From positions 62,001 through 126,000 of the forward strand of contig NZ_JABKDE010000010.1 of assembly GCF_013623835.1 (NCBI RefSeq): a stretch of DNA of 64,000 nucleotides. Reading direction: 5' to 3'. Under the pieces are notes generated by a model. That model was given only the letters and a program-made list of their open reading frames with translations, was not told the DNA's origin and made no database searches. Origin of the DNA: Brevibacterium oceani. GTDB lineage: Bacteria; Actinomycetota; Actinomycetes; Actinomycetales; Brevibacteriaceae. This document shows positions 19,249 through 29,133 of this stretch, piece after piece. Made by a program: the position numbers and the translations under genes. The stretch's first letter is position 1. Each line of letters begins with the position of its first letter.

Positions 19249-21426
19249 ATGAGAACCATCACCGCTCCCGCCCTCTTCCAGGCGAGCCTGCTCGGGCTCA
19301 AAAAGCTCGATCCGCGCACCGCCTGGCGCAACCCCGTGATGTTCCTCGTCGAGATCGGCGCGACCATCACCCTCATCCTCGCGATCGCCGATCCGACCCG
19401 TTTCACCTGGGCGATCAGCATCTGGCTGTGGCTGACCGTCGTCTTCGCCAACACCGCCGAAGCGCTCGCCGAAGGGCGCGGCAAGGCCCAGGCCGACTCT
19501 CTGCGGGCCAGCCGGGTGAGCGTCGACGCGACCCGTGTGCTGCCGGGAGGGGAGACCGAAACCGTGCCCGCCTCCCAGCTGCAGGCCGGGGACCGGGTGC
19601 TCGTCACCGCCGGTGAGACGATCCCCGGCGACGGCGACGTCATCGAGGGCGCGGCCACCGTCGACGAGTCCGCCATCACCGGCGAATCCGCGCCCGTCAT
19701 CCGTGAGGCCGGCGGCGACCGCTGCGCCGTCACGGGTGGGACGAAGGTGCTCTCCGACTCGATCACGGTGACCGTCACCGCGAGCCCCGGAGAGAGCTTC
19801 CTCGACCGGATGATCACGATGGTCGAGGGCGCGAACCGTCAGAAGACCCCCAACGAGGTGGCTCTCGGCATCTTCCTCTCCGTGCTCACCCTCATCTTCA
19901 TCCTCGTGGTGATCAGCCTCGCGCCGATCGCCGCATTCTCCGGCGCCCCGCAGTCGCTGACCGTGCTCATCGCCCTCCTCGTCTGCCTCATCCCGACGAC
20001 GATCGGCGCGCTGCTCTCGGCGATCGGCATCGCCGGCATGGACCGCCTCGTCGCGGCGAACGTGCTCGCGAAGTCCGGCCGCGCCGTCGAGGCCGCCGGC
20101 GACGTGTCGACGCTGCTGCTCGACAAGACCGGCACGATCACGATGGGCGACCGGCAGGCCACCGACTTCGTTCCCCTGGGATCGACGACACCGGAGCAGA
20201 TCGCCGAGGCGGCCCGGCTGTCCTCGTTGGCCGATGACACCCCCGAGGGCAGGTCCGTCGTCACCCTCGCCGAGGCGGAGTTCCGCATCGACGCCGCCGG
20301 CCTCGAGGCCTACCCCGAGGCCGAATTCATCCCGTTCTCGGCGACCACCCGCCTGTCGGGGATCGTCCTGCCGTCCGGTGGGGAGGTCACTGGAAAGGAA
20401 GAGGTGACGTCCCCCGCCGAGGTGAGCGCACATCGATCCGCGGGTGAACGATCGACCATCGCCGAGGTGGCTGGAAGCGCTGGTGCGAGTGCGTCGTCAT
20501 CCGCCACGGTGGGGTTGGCCGAAGGCATAGAAACGCAGCGTCGCACCGTCGTCAAGGGAGCGGCGAAGGAGGTCATTGCGTGGGCCCGCGACCGCGGGGC
20601 CGAGATCCCCGAGGCCGCCACGGCCGAGGTCGAACGCATCAACACGGGGGGAGGCACGGCCCTCCTCGTCGCCGAGGCAAACGCATCTACCGCACGGGTG
20701 CTCGGGGTCATCGACCTCCGCGACATCGTCAAAACGGGCATGGCCGAGCGCTTCGCGACCCTGCGCGAGATGGGGATCCGGACGGTGATGATCACCGGCG
20801 ACAACGAGCTCACGGCGCGCGCGATCGCCCGGGAGGCCGGGGTCGATGACTTCCTCTCCGAGGCCACGCCCGAGGACAAACTCGCCCTCATCAAGTCCGA
20901 ACAGTCAGGCGGTCGGATGGTCGCTATGACCGGGGACGGGACGAACGACGCACCCGCGCTCGCGCAGGCCGACGTCGGAGTCGCGATGAACACGGGCACG
21001 ACCGCGGCGAAGGAAGCCGGCAACCTCGTCGACCTCGATTCGGATCCGACGAAGCTCATCGACATCGTCGCAATCGGCAAGCAGCTGCTCATCACGCGCG
21101 GGGCGCTGACGACGTTCTCGATCGCCAACGATGTCGCGAAGTACTTCGCGATCATCCCGGCGATGTTCCTGCTCGCGTTCCCGGGGCTCGGGGCGCTCAA
21201 CATCATGGGCCTGCACAGCCCCGCCTCGGCGATCCTGTCCGCGGTGATCTTCAACGCCCTCATCATCGTCGCCCTCATCCCGGTGGCGCTGCGCGGGGTG
21301 CGATTCCGGGCACGGACGGCCTCTTCGCTGCTGCGGATGAACCTGCTCGTCTTCGGCCTCGGCGGGCTCATCGTCCCGTTCATCGGCATCAAACTCATCG
21401 ACCTCGTCATCGCGCCGCTGCTGTGA
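19249..21426 (+). CDS. kdpB: Potassium-transporting P-type ATPase subunit KdpB
   Basis: This is the ATP-hydrolysing subunit of Kdp. The phosphorylation motif DKTGTIT carries Asp292; the actuator TGES loop (ITGESAP) and hinge [16 protein letters not shown] are intact. At 725 residues it is longer than usual because of an Ala/Ser/Glu-rich insert of about 50 residues (roughly 379-429) in the nucleotide-binding domain, just before the KGA motif (VVKGAAKEV). It follows kdpA almost directly, as in all kdp operons. The serine of TGES is the residue whose phosphorylation inhibits the E. coli pump. Confidence 0.97.
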   Translation: MRTITAPALFQASLLGLKKLDPRTAWRNPVMFLVEIGATITLILAIADPTRFTWAISIWLWLTVVFANTAEALAEGRGKAQADSLRASRVSVDATRVLPGGETETVPASQLQAGDRVLVTAGETIPGDGDVIEGAATVDESAITGESAPVIREAGGDRCAVTGGTKVLSDSITVTVTASPGESFLDRMITMVEGANRQKTPNEVALGIFLSVLTLIFILVVISLAPIAAFSGAPQSLTVLIALLVCLIPTTIGALLSAIGIAGMDRLVAANVLAKSGRAVEAAGDVSTLLLDKTGTITMGDRQATDFVPLGSTTPEQIAEAARLSSLADDTPEGRSVVTLAEAEFRIDAAGLEAYPEAEFIPFSATTRLSGIVLPSGGEVTGKEEVTSPAEVSAHRSAGERSTIAEVAGSAGASASSSATVGLAEGIETQRRTVVKGAAKEVIAWARDRGAEIPEAATAEVERINTGGGTALLVAEANASTARVLGVIDLRDIVKTGMAERFATLREMGIRTVMITGDNELTARAIAREAGVDDFLSEATPEDKLALIKSEQSGGRMVAMTGDGTNDAPALAQADVGVAMNTGTTAAKEAGNLVDLDSDPTKLIDIVAIGKQLLITRGALTTFSIANDVAKYFAIIPAMFLLAFPGLGALNIMGLHSPASAILSAVIFNALIIVALIPVALRGVRFRARTASSLLRMNLLVFGLGGLIVPFIGIKLIDLVIAPLL

Positions 21427-21495
21427 GCCGTTGGCTGCTCTGAGCTCCCGTCTGACCTCGTCGTTGACTCTGACCACTCTGAAAGGACCTTCATT

Positions 21496-22149
21496 ATGCT
21501 CCCCATCTTCGGTCGCCAGCTCCTCACCGGGGCACGAATGCTTCTCGTGCTCACGCTCGTCCTCGGCCTCGCCTACCCGTTGGCGATGGTCGCGATCGGT
21601 CGCCTCATGCCCGCCCAGGACGCGTCGATCCGCAACAGCGCCGGCGAAGTCGTCGGCAACGCCCATCTCGCCCAACCCGTGAGCGGGGACGATTGGTTCT
21701 TCCCCCGACCCTCGGCCGGCGACTATGACGGACTCGCCTCCGGGGCGTCGAACCTCGCGGCGAACAGCCCCGAACTCCTCAGACAGATCTCCGACCGCCG
21801 CTCCCAGATCGCGACCCGCGAGCACGTCGACCCGGCGAGCATTCCTGCGGATGCACTGACAGCCTCCGCGTCGGGCCTCGATCCGGACATCAGCCCTGAG
21901 TATGCTCGACTCCAGATCCCTCGCGTCGCGCGGGAGACGGGACTGAGCAGGAAGGACGTGACCGCTATGGTTCAGGCGAACACGCAGAACCCGCTGCTCG
22001 GCTTCATCGGTGAGCCTCAGGTCAACGTCGTCACCCTCAACAATGACCTCGCGAACGGTTCGGGCGCGCACGTGGAGACGGACGCCTCGGCTCCGACGTA
22101 TTCGGCACCTGCGGGCACCGCTTCGGCAGTTTCGGCCGGCGGGCGCTGA
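21496..22149 (+). CDS. kdpC: Potassium-transporting ATPase subunit KdpC
   Basis: KdpC is a single-span subunit that stabilises the KdpA-KdpB complex and aids ATP binding. One N-terminal membrane helix (ARMLLVLTLVLGLAYPLAMVAIG region) precedes the outer domain with the family motifs WFFPRPSAGDYDG, SGLDPDISPEYA and VNVVTLNNDL. An AAAGGA site lies before the ATG. The gap after kdpB is about 70 bases, the largest in the operon. Its stop TGA overlaps the kdpD ATG (TGATG). Confidence 0.96.
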   Translation: MLPIFGRQLLTGARMLLVLTLVLGLAYPLAMVAIGRLMPAQDASIRNSAGEVVGNAHLAQPVSGDDWFFPRPSAGDYDGLASGASNLAANSPELLRQISDRRSQIATREHVDPASIPADALTASASGLDPDISPEYARLQIPRVARETGLSRKDVTAMVQANTQNPLLGFIGEPQVNVVTLNNDLANGSGAHVETDASAPTYSAPAGTASAVSAGGR

Positions 22150-24995
22150 TGGACTCACCTCGGCGAGGTACGCTCACGGTCTTCCTCGGCTACGCGCCCG
22201 GGGTCGGCAAGACCGTCGCCATGCTCGAAGCCGCGGCTGCTGCGGCAGGAAACGGCCGCGACGTCGTCATCGGGATCGTCGAGGACCACGGCCGCGCCTT
22301 CACCCGATCACTCGCCGAGGGATTCGAGACCATCGCCCGCCGCCCGGTCGACTACCGCGGTCGGACGTTTCTTGAACTCGACACCGAGGCAGTGCTTGCG
22401 CGGGCGCCCGAACTCGTCATCATCGACGAGCTCGCCCATACGAATGTGCCGGGCCCTGTGCCGAGCGACGCGGTGGTCGGCGGTGCCGGCGGGACGGAGC
22501 CCCACCTCGGCGACGGAACCACGCCCACCCCACCCCGCACGAAACGGTGGGAGGACGTCGAGGCCATCCTCGCTGCCGGCATCGACGTGTTCACGACGGT
22601 GAACATCCAGCACCTCGAATCCCTCGGCGACGTCGTCGGGGCAATCATCGGCCGCAACCAGGCCGAACGCGTGCCCGACCCGTTCCTCCGCGCCGCCGAC
22701 GAGGTCGAACTCATCGACATCAGCCCCGCCGCCCTGCGCACCCGGCTGGTCGACGGCCGGATCTATGCAGCGGAGAAGGTCGACGCCGCGATGTCGAACT
22801 ACTTCCGGCTCGGCAACCTCACCGCGCTGCGCGAACTCGCCTTGCTGTGGCTGGCCGACCGGGTCGACGAAGGTCTCGAGAAGTACCGCGACGAGAAGGG
22901 CATCCGCGCCACCTGGGCCGCCCGCGACCGGATCCTCGTCGCCGTCACCGGCGGACCGGAATCGACGACGCTCATCCGCCGCGGACTGCGCATCGCCGGC
23001 CGAGTTGCCGGGCGCGAACTCCACGTCGTCCACGTCATCGAACCCGACGGCACCCGTCGCTCCGGTGCCCCGCACCTGATCGGGGCACGCGAACTCGCCG
23101 AGGCGAACCACGCCGTGTGGCACACCGTGGTCGGTGACGATGTGGCCAAGGCCCTCATCGAGTTCGCCCGCACCCTCAACGCCTCGCAGATCGTCCTCGG
23201 AGTCTCACGCACCCCGTGGTACCGCCGCATGTTCGGCCCCGGCGTGGCCAACCGCGTCATCAGTGCGGCCGCCGACATCGATGTGCACATGGTCACCCAT
23301 GCCCAGGCCGCCCGGTTCTGGCGACTCGACCGGGAACGCGCCCGCGAGAATCCGCTCTCTCGTCTCCGCCGCATCCTCGGCTGGATCGTCGGTGCGCTCG
23401 CCCCGCTCCTGCTCACTGCCTTATTCGTCGGGCTCGGCCCAGGGTCGACCTCGCTGAGTATGAACTTCCTCGCCTACATCACCGTCGTCGTGCTCGTCGC
23501 CCTCATCGGCGGGCTGTGGCCGGCGGTGATGACTGCCGTGTTCGGGGCTGGGCTCATCAACTTCTTCTTCACCCATCCGGTGAATTCGCTGTCGGTGAGG
23601 CAGTTCGAGAACATCCTCGCGCTCGTCATCTTCGTCGCGGTCGCCGTGGCCGTGGCCACCGTCGTCGACCAGGCGGCCCGCCGTTCCAGGCAGGCTCAGG
23701 CCGCAGAACACGAGGCGGGTGTGCTCAGTGAGTTGGCCGGATCGATGATCGCCGAGGGGGACAGCCCCGAGGCGATGGTCGCGGGCATCCGCACGAGCTT
23801 CGCTCTCGACGGGGTCACCCTCTTCGTCCGCGGGAATGGTGCGGGCAGCGCAGGCGGTTCCGGCACCTCAGACCGCGCGGGCGACGGGGACGTGGCGGCC
23901 GCCTCGGCGGGGGAGCCGATCAGGTCACGGGCCGAAGCGAGCGAGGTCATCGACCTCGACGAGGACACCTCACTGGCGCTGAGCGGTCGGCCACTCAGCG
24001 CGGGAGAACAGCGAATCCTCGACGCCTACGCCGGCCGGCTGCTGCGGGTGCTCACGGAATCGGCCCTGCAGCGCAGCCGCACCGAGGCCAGGGAACTCTC
24101 GGCCGGCAACGCCGTTCGCACCGCCCTGCTCACCGCGGTCTCCCACGACCTGCGCACGCCGCTGGGCGCGATCACCACGGCGACGTCGACGTTGCTGCTC
24201 GACGAGATCGAGCTCTCGGACGCCGATCAGCGGCTCATGCTCGAGACCATCGAGCACGGGGCTCAGCGCCTCGAGAAGCTCATCGACAACCTCCTCGACA
24301 TGAGTCGCATCCAGTCCGGGGCAGTGGCGATCTCGACAGCGCCGGTGCTCGTGGCCGATGTCGTCGCCTCGGCGCTGGATGAGATCGACGGGGGTCAGTC
24401 GCAGGGATCCGGGACGGACGACGGGGGCGGGGACTCGGAGCGGATCGCGATCAATGGCGACGGCGGGCAGGCGCAGAGGACCGCACCAGGCGGCGACGGC
24501 GGACACGATTCGCAGCCGAGGATCACCGTCGACATCGACCCCGAAACATGGATCGACGTCGATGCCGGGCTCGTCGAGCGCGTGCTGGTCAACATCATTG
24601 AGAACTCCGTCAAGTACGGTGAGGGCGCCCCGATCATCATCGATGCCTCCACCGGCGCCGAGGCGGTCCACCTCCGCGTCGCCGACTCCGGTCCCGGTGT
24701 GGCTGAGGAGGCACTCGAGTCAATCTTCACTCCGTTCACCAGGCTCGATGAGTCCAATACGAAGGGACTCGGGCTGGGCATGGCGGTCGCGCTGGGTCTG
24801 TGCCGGGCGATGGACATCGAGCTGAGCGCCGAGCCGACGCCGGGCGGCGGATTCACCGCGGTGCTGACGATTCCGCGCCGAGGTGGGGACAACGGAGTAC
24901 GGTCAGCGTCGGGAACGAAATCGACGGAGCCGGCGGGGACGGAACCGCAACCGTCGGTAGAACCCGAGGCGACGAGGAAGGACGAGGCGCTGTGA
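22149..24995 (+). CDS. kdpD: Sensor histidine kinase KdpD
   Basis: KdpD senses K+ limitation and phosphorylates KdpE. Order of domains: N-terminal KdpD domain with a Walker-A-like loop (GYAPGVGKT), a universal-stress-protein domain, four membrane helices near residues 415-510, a GAF-like region, a dimerisation domain with the phospho-accepting His666 (SHDLRTPLG), and the ATPase domain (NIIENSVKYGEG, DSGPGV, GLGLGMAVALG). Two Gly/Ser/Asp-rich inserts occur, near residues 562-598 and 748-793, the second between the dimerisation and ATPase domains. In many bacteria the universal-stress domain binds c-di-AMP; whether it does here is not known. Start and stop codons overlap those of its neighbours. 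Confidence 0.97.
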   Translation: MDSPRRGTLTVFLGYAPGVGKTVAMLEAAAAAAGNGRDVVIGIVEDHGRAFTRSLAEGFETIARRPVDYRGRTFLELDTEAVLARAPELVIIDELAHTNVPGPVPSDAVVGGAGGTEPHLGDGTTPTPPRTKRWEDVEAILAAGIDVFTTVNIQHLESLGDVVGAIIGRNQAERVPDPFLRAADEVELIDISPAALRTRLVDGRIYAAEKVDAAMSNYFRLGNLTALRELALLWLADRVDEGLEKYRDEKGIRATWAARDRILVAVTGGPESTTLIRRGLRIAGRVAGRELHVVHVIEPDGTRRSGAPHLIGARELAEANHAVWHTVVGDDVAKALIEFARTLNASQIVLGVSRTPWYRRMFGPGVANRVISAAADIDVHMVTHAQAARFWRLDRERARENPLSRLRRILGWIVGALAPLLLTALFVGLGPGSTSLSMNFLAYITVVVLVALIGGLWPAVMTAVFGAGLINFFFTHPVNSLSVRQFENILALVIFVAVAVAVATVVDQAARRSRQAQAAEHEAGVLSELAGSMIAEGDSPEAMVAGIRTSFALDGVTLFVRGNGAGSAGGSGTSDRAGDGDVAAASAGEPIRSRAEASEVIDLDEDTSLALSGRPLSAGEQRILDAYAGRLLRVLTESALQRSRTEARELSAGNAVRTALLTAVSHDLRTPLGAITTATSTLLLDEIELSDADQRLMLETIEHGAQRLEKLIDNLLDMSRIQSGAVAISTAPVLVADVVASALDEIDGGQSQGSGTDDGGGDSERIAINGDGGQAQRTAPGGDGGHDSQPRITVDIDPETWIDVDAGLVERVLVNIIENSVKYGEGAPIIIDASTGAEAVHLRVADSGPGVAEEALESIFTPFTRLDESNTKGLGLGMAVALGLCRAMDIELSAEPTPGGGFTAVLTIPRRGGDNGVRSASGTKSTEPAGTEPQPSVEPEATRKDEAL

Positions 24996-25672
24996 AGCAC
25001 GTGCTCATCGTCGAAGACGACTCCGACATCGCCCGTGCCGTGAGCGTGGGGCTGCGCGGCAAGGGCCACGGTGTGACGATCGTGGGCAGCGGGCGGCAGA
25101 TGAATGAGGCGCTCGCCGAGGCGGTCGTCGACGTGATCCTCCTCGACCTCGGGCTGCCCGACGTCGACGGGATCGAGCTCATCTCTCAGGTACGCAAGTG
25201 GAGCCAGGTGCCCATCGTCGTCATCTCCGCCCGTCATGATGCGCACGGAAAGATCGCCGCTCTCGACGCCGGGGCCGATGACTACGTGACGAAGCCGTTC
25301 TCGCTCGGAGAAGTCCTCGCCCGCCTGCGCGCGATCGAGCGGCGGTCCGGGGCGGCGGCCGATTCGAGTGTTGTGCGCACCGGTGACGGTCGGGTCGTCA
25401 TCGACCTCGCCGCCCACGTACTCACGGTCGAAGGCGCCGAGGTGCATCTCACACCGATCGAATGGAACATGCTCGGCGTCTTCGCCAAGCATCGTGGTGC
25501 GCTCGTCGATGCGACGACCCTGCTCACCGAGGTGTGGGGTCCTGAGTACGCCGGGGAGCGCGGTTACCTGCGGGTCTACATGTCGCAGCTGCGGCAGAAA
25601 CTCGAAGCCGATCCGGCCCGACCGCAGTACCTGCACACGCAGATGGGCATGGGCTACCGTTTCACCCCGTAG
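24992..25672 (+). CDS. kdpE: Response regulator KdpE
   Basis: This is an OmpR-type two-domain regulator of 226 residues: receiver domain with phospho-accepting Asp52 (ILLDLGLPD) and Lys in YVTKPF, then a winged-helix DNA-binding domain ending GMGYRF. It begins at GTG 24992, overlapping the kdpD stop (GTGA). It should activate kdpABC when K+ is scarce. Unlike the E. coli arrangement with a separate promoter region, all five genes appear to be one transcript. Confidence 0.96.
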   Translation: MKHVLIVEDDSDIARAVSVGLRGKGHGVTIVGSGRQMNEALAEAVVDVILLDLGLPDVDGIELISQVRKWSQVPIVVISARHDAHGKIAALDAGADDYVTKPFSLGEVLARLRAIERRSGAAADSSVVRTGDGRVVIDLAAHVLTVEGAEVHLTPIEWNMLGVFAKHRGALVDATTLLTEVWGPEYAGERGYLRVYMSQLRQKLEADPARPQYLHTQMGMGYRFTP

Positions 25673-25682
25673 GGTGGGCGAC

Positions 25683-26207
25683 ATGCCCAACCCCACACGA
25701 GTCGCCGTCCGCATCGTCCTGCTCGATTCCGAATCGCGTGTGCTGCTCTTCGAGGGCAGAGACCTCTCCGACACCGAGGACATCATTCGTTTCTGGTTCA
25801 CCGTCGGCGGAGGCCGCGATGAGAACGAAACCCTGCGTGAGACCGCTGAACGGGAACTGGCCGAGGAGACGGGGCTGTCAGGACTTGACCTCGTCGGACC
25901 GTTTCACCGCCGCGAATTCGACTTCCTCAACCACGGCGACCCTCAGCATCAGATCGAACACTTCTTCGCGGCGAGAACGACGCGCACGAATCTGACCGAC
26001 TCGAACTGGACGGATCTCGAGCGGACAGCGATGACGACGTGGCAGTGGTGGAGCGCAGACGACCTCGAATCGGAGGACATCACGTATTTCCCGGAGAACC
26101 TGCCGGAGCTGGTGAGGCGGGCATCCACCCTGGTCTTAGCCGCCTCGGTGTCGGTGTCGGTGCCGGTGTCGGTGCCGCAATTCGGGGCAGGAGCTACGAC
26201 CCCGTAA
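25683..26207 (+). CDS. NUDIX hydrolase
   Basis: The full NUDIX box G-x5-E-x7-RELxEETGL is present (GGRDENE to RELAEETGL). Such enzymes cleave nucleoside diphosphates linked to another group; the substrate is unknown. The ATG at 25683 is 10 bases after the kdpE stop, so it may be read through from the kdp operon. The C-terminal tail is low-complexity (VSVSVPVSVP), encoded by a short tandem GTGTCGGTGCCG pattern near 26144-26178, which looks like a slipped or recently extended end. The stop codon abuts a family B palindrome. Confidence 0.9.
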   Translation: MPNPTRVAVRIVLLDSESRVLLFEGRDLSDTEDIIRFWFTVGGGRDENETLRETAERELAEETGLSGLDLVGPFHRREFDFLNHGDPQHQIEHFFAARTTRTNLTDSNWTDLERTAMTTWQWWSADDLESEDITYFPENLPELVRRASTLVLAASVSVSVPVSVPQFGAGATTP

Positions 26208-26208
26208 T

Positions 26209-26268
26209 TGCTACCCGACGGCGGCCCAGATACCTGGCGCCAGGTATCTGGGCCGCCGTCACGTAGCA
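26209..26268. repeat. Intergenic palindrome, family B, copy 3
   Basis: The core from GCGGCCCAGATACCTGG to CCAGGTATCTGGGCCGC (26221-26256) is a perfect 36-base palindrome; the outer arms TGCTACCCGACG and CGTCACGTAGCA pair with mismatches. It lies two bases after the NUDIX stop codon. The inner stem sequence (ATACCT/AGGTAT) differs from copies 1 and 2 (CAACCT) on both sides together. Confidence 0.9.
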
Positions 26269-26352
26269 AATAGGGGGAGTGGCACAGGTTCTTGTCAGGT
26301 TGGACCGGAATAATCGTGATCAGCCGCCCGCATGATCACTTTCGGAAGGACC

Positions 26353-26499
26353 ATGGACGACTATCGAAGTCCCGGCTGGGACATCACTTTCAGCACCTCT
26401 GACCAACTTCATACCGCGCGGATCGACGCGTCGCGAGCACTGAATATGCGAGCCCGTCTCGAGCAGGCCCAGAGCCTGCGAGCAGGTGGTCGCCGTTGA
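26353..26499 (+). CDS. 48-residue ORF, unknown function
   Basis: A short frame opens MDDYRSPGWDITF after a strong site (GGAAGGA, 6 bases before ATG) and ends RAGGRR. Its TGA stop overlaps the TTG start of the following CorC-family gene (TTGA), a classic coupling arrangement. It has a polar N-terminus, then an Ala/Arg-rich amphipathic stretch, and no membrane segment. I do not recognise a family. The ribosome site and coupling argue it is translated, either as a real small protein or as a leader that delivers ribosomes to the TTG start. Confidence 0.6.
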   Translation: MDDYRSPGWDITFSTSDQLHTARIDASRALNMRARLEQAQSLRAGGRR

Positions 26500-27902
26500 C
26501 CTGGCTGCTCTCGCTCCTCATCGGACTGCTCGTCGTCCTCCTCATCACCGTGGCCACCGGCTACTTCGTGGCGCAGGAATTCGCGTACATGGCCGTCGAC
26601 CGCTCCCGCCTCGGCGCGCGCTCGGTCGCCGGTGACCGCTCCGCCGACCGGGCCCTGGCAATCACCCGCCGCACCTCCTTCATGCTCTCGGGCGCTCAGC
26701 TCGGCATCACCGTCACCGGCCTCCTCGTCGGCTACGTCGCCGAGCCGCTCATCGGTACGGCCGTCGGCGAAGCGCTCGGCGGCACACCGATCCCACAGGG
26801 CACCGGCATCCTCATCGGCACCGTGCTCGCGTTGCTGGTCTCGACGCTCATCCAGATGCTCTTCGGCGAGCTGTTCCCGAAGAACCTCGCGATCGCCCGC
26901 CCCGAGGCGCTCGCCACCTGGCTCGCGCGCTCGACATCGATCTACCTGCTGCTCTTCGGCTGGCTCATCACGGTCTTCGACAAGGCCTCCAACGCCCTGC
27001 TGCGCATCCTCGGCATCGAACCGGTCCACGACGTCGATCACGCCGCGACCCGCCGCGACCTCAAACACATCGTCGCCGAATCCCGGGAGAGCGGCGACCT
27101 CGTCGACGAGGATTCGCTCATCCTCGACCGGATCCTCGACTTCCCGCAGCAGACCGTCGAGCACGCCACCGTACCGCGCTCACGGGTCGACGTCGTCACC
27201 GAGGATATGAGCCTCGCCGAGGTTCAGGCGCTCATGGCCACCGGCCACTCCCGCTATCCCGTCCTCGACGCCGAGGGAGCGGTGATCGGCACGATCGACC
27301 TCCTCGACGTGCTCGCGGCCCCGACAGCCGACGCACCCTCCGAGCCTGCTGCCCTGACGAAGGGCAGGACCGCCTCGGCGATCGACATCCGCCCCGCCCT
27401 TCGTGACCTGCTGGCCGATCCGGTGTTCGTTCCCGCCTCCCTGCCCCTGCCGGACGCAGTGGCCACGCTCATCGAGCACCGCGCTCAGATGGCCTGCGTC
27501 GTCGACGAATACGGCGGCTTCGCGGGCATCGTGACGATGGAGGACCTCGGCGAGGAGCTCGTCGGCGACATCGTCGACGAGCACGACACCGACGTCGAAG
27601 CCATCGCCGACATCGGCGATGGGACCTGGTCGACGCCGGGATCCATCCCCCTCGACGAGGTGGCCCGCACCCTCCAGCGCGAACTGCCGGCCACCTCGGC
27701 GCAGACCCTGTCCGGGCTGGTCATCGAGCACGCGAAGGGCTTCCCGGAGGTCGGCGATCGCATCGTCATCGTCCTGCCGATCGACCCCGCCGAGCTCGCT
27801 GACGCCGAACCGCCGAGCCCCGCGAAACTCCTCGCCGAGGTGGTCGAAGTGGACTCGCACGTGCCCTCACGGCTGCGGATCGGAATCGAGGTGGACCGAT
27901 GA
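26496..27902 (+). CDS. CNNM/CorC-type membrane transporter with CBS domains
   Basis: The order is an N-terminal transmembrane DUF21/CNNM domain with about four helices (to residue 200), a CBS pair (near 230-380, including AFVDEYGG-like VVDEYGGFAGIVTMED), and a C-terminal CorC_HlyC domain (WSTPGSIPLDEV to GDRIVIVL). Members of this 'hemolysin family' are Mg2+ or Co2+ efflux proteins; the hemolysin name is historical. It starts at TTG 26496 within the stop of the small ORF, and its own stop overlaps the ATG of the next gene. The start codon is weak, so coupling probably sets its level. Confidence 0.9.
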   Translation: MTWLLSLLIGLLVVLLITVATGYFVAQEFAYMAVDRSRLGARSVAGDRSADRALAITRRTSFMLSGAQLGITVTGLLVGYVAEPLIGTAVGEALGGTPIPQGTGILIGTVLALLVSTLIQMLFGELFPKNLAIARPEALATWLARSTSIYLLLFGWLITVFDKASNALLRILGIEPVHDVDHAATRRDLKHIVAESRESGDLVDEDSLILDRILDFPQQTVEHATVPRSRVDVVTEDMSLAEVQALMATGHSRYPVLDAEGAVIGTIDLLDVLAAPTADAPSEPAALTKGRTASAIDIRPALRDLLADPVFVPASLPLPDAVATLIEHRAQMACVVDEYGGFAGIVTMEDLGEELVGDIVDEHDTDVEAIADIGDGTWSTPGSIPLDEVARTLQRELPATSAQTLSGLVIEHAKGFPEVGDRIVIVLPIDPAELADAEPPSPAKLLAEVVEVDSHVPSRLRIGIEVDR

Positions 27903-28918
27903 GCAATCTATGGGTCATCATCGCCGTCACCGTCGCCATCATCGGACTCAGCGCCTTCTTCGTCGCCGTCGAATTCGCGCTCATCGCCGCCAAACGCCAC
28001 CGGCTCGAGGACGAAGCGGCGAACAGCCGCTCGGCCAGGGCGGCACTGCGCAGCTCGACCGAACTCTCGGTCCTCCTCGCCGGCTCCCAGCTGGGCATCA
28101 CGGCGTGCACGCTCGCGCTCGGCGCGATCACGAAACCGGCGGTCCACCACTGGATCACCCCGCTCGCCGAGGCGGTCGGACTTCCGCTGTGGATCGCCGA
28201 CCTCACCGGGTTCGTCCTCGCGCTCATCATCGTGACCTTCCTCCACCTCGTCGTCGGTGAGATGGCGCCGAAGTCATGGGCCGTGGCCCATCCGGAGCGT
28301 TCGGCGATCATGCTCGCGCTGCCGATGCGGGCGTTCATGGTCCTCACCCGACCGCTGCTGCACGTGCTCAACTCCGCAGCGAACGCGTGTCTGCGCCTCG
28401 TCGGGGTCCAGCCCGTCGACGAGGTTGATCAGGGGCACACCTCGGAGGATCTGCGGCAGCTGCTGCGACATTCGGCGCAGGTGGGCACGCTCGAACAGGA
28501 GTCCTCGGATGCGCTGCTCGGGGCGCTCGAACTCTCCCGGATCAGCCTTGACGAGCTCGTCGCAGGTCGTGGGGAACCGGTCGTCATCGGACCGGGTGCG
28601 ACGGCCGGTCAGGTGCGTGAGGCCGCACGCCAGACCCGCCACCGGCGGATCCTTGTGCGCACCGAGGCGGGTGTCGTTCCTGATCAGGTCGTCCACGTCC
28701 GTGACGTGCTCGGTCTGTCGGAGGGGGATGGTCTCGCCGAGGCGGCCCGCCCCGTCACGGTGTTGTCGGGGTCGATGACGGTCGTCGCTGCGTTCTCGGC
28801 GATGCGGGCCGAGGGTACTCAGCTCGCCTTGGTCGCACGCACCGACGGCAGCCACGCGGTCGTCACCGTCACGGACGTCCTCCGCCACCTCCTCCCGACC
28901 GAGATCGTGCAAAGTTAA
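27899..28918 (+). CDS. CNNM/CorC-type membrane transporter lacking the CorC_HlyC domain
   Basis: This is a paralogue of the preceding gene, with a DUF21 membrane domain (SNLWVIIAVTVAII, then FALIAAKRHRLE and LHLVVGEMAPKSW) and a CBS-like pair. It stops at 339 residues after the second CBS motif (AVVTVTDVLRHLL), so the C-terminal CorC_HlyC domain is absent. The ATGA overlap with the upstream gene means the two proteins should be made together, and they may form a heteromer. Ion specificity is not evident. Confidence 0.88.
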   Translation: MSNLWVIIAVTVAIIGLSAFFVAVEFALIAAKRHRLEDEAANSRSARAALRSSTELSVLLAGSQLGITACTLALGAITKPAVHHWITPLAEAVGLPLWIADLTGFVLALIIVTFLHLVVGEMAPKSWAVAHPERSAIMLALPMRAFMVLTRPLLHVLNSAANACLRLVGVQPVDEVDQGHTSEDLRQLLRHSAQVGTLEQESSDALLGALELSRISLDELVAGRGEPVVIGPGATAGQVREAARQTRHRRILVRTEAGVVPDQVVHVRDVLGLSEGDGLAEAARPVTVLSGSMTVVAAFSAMRAEGTQLALVARTDGSHAVVTVTDVLRHLLPTEIVQS

Positions 28919-28954
28919 CTAGACCCGAAGACGGCACTAAAATCATTTCGACGT

Positions 28955-29004
28955 CACAAATCACAACCGGCACCGGTGTGGTTTGTGCCGTCAGTGTGCT
29001 TTTT
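28955..29004. terminator. Terminator hairpin after the CNNM pair
   Basis: CACAAATCACAACCGG and CCGGTGTGGTTTGTG fold with one bulge and a G-T pair (28955-28987), followed 12 bases later by TTTTT at 29000-29004. It lies between convergent genes and nothing else is seen in this 215-base gap. Confidence 0.7.
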
Positions 29005-29133
29005 CGAGGTGACGACGAGGAAAAGCAGGTTCCCGAATTTCATCGGTTACTTGCGATGTCGGGCTCTCCGCTGTCGGTCAACGATTTGAGGCTTAGCTGA
29101 GGACAGTGAAAGAGCCCGAATGCTGCAGTCAAG

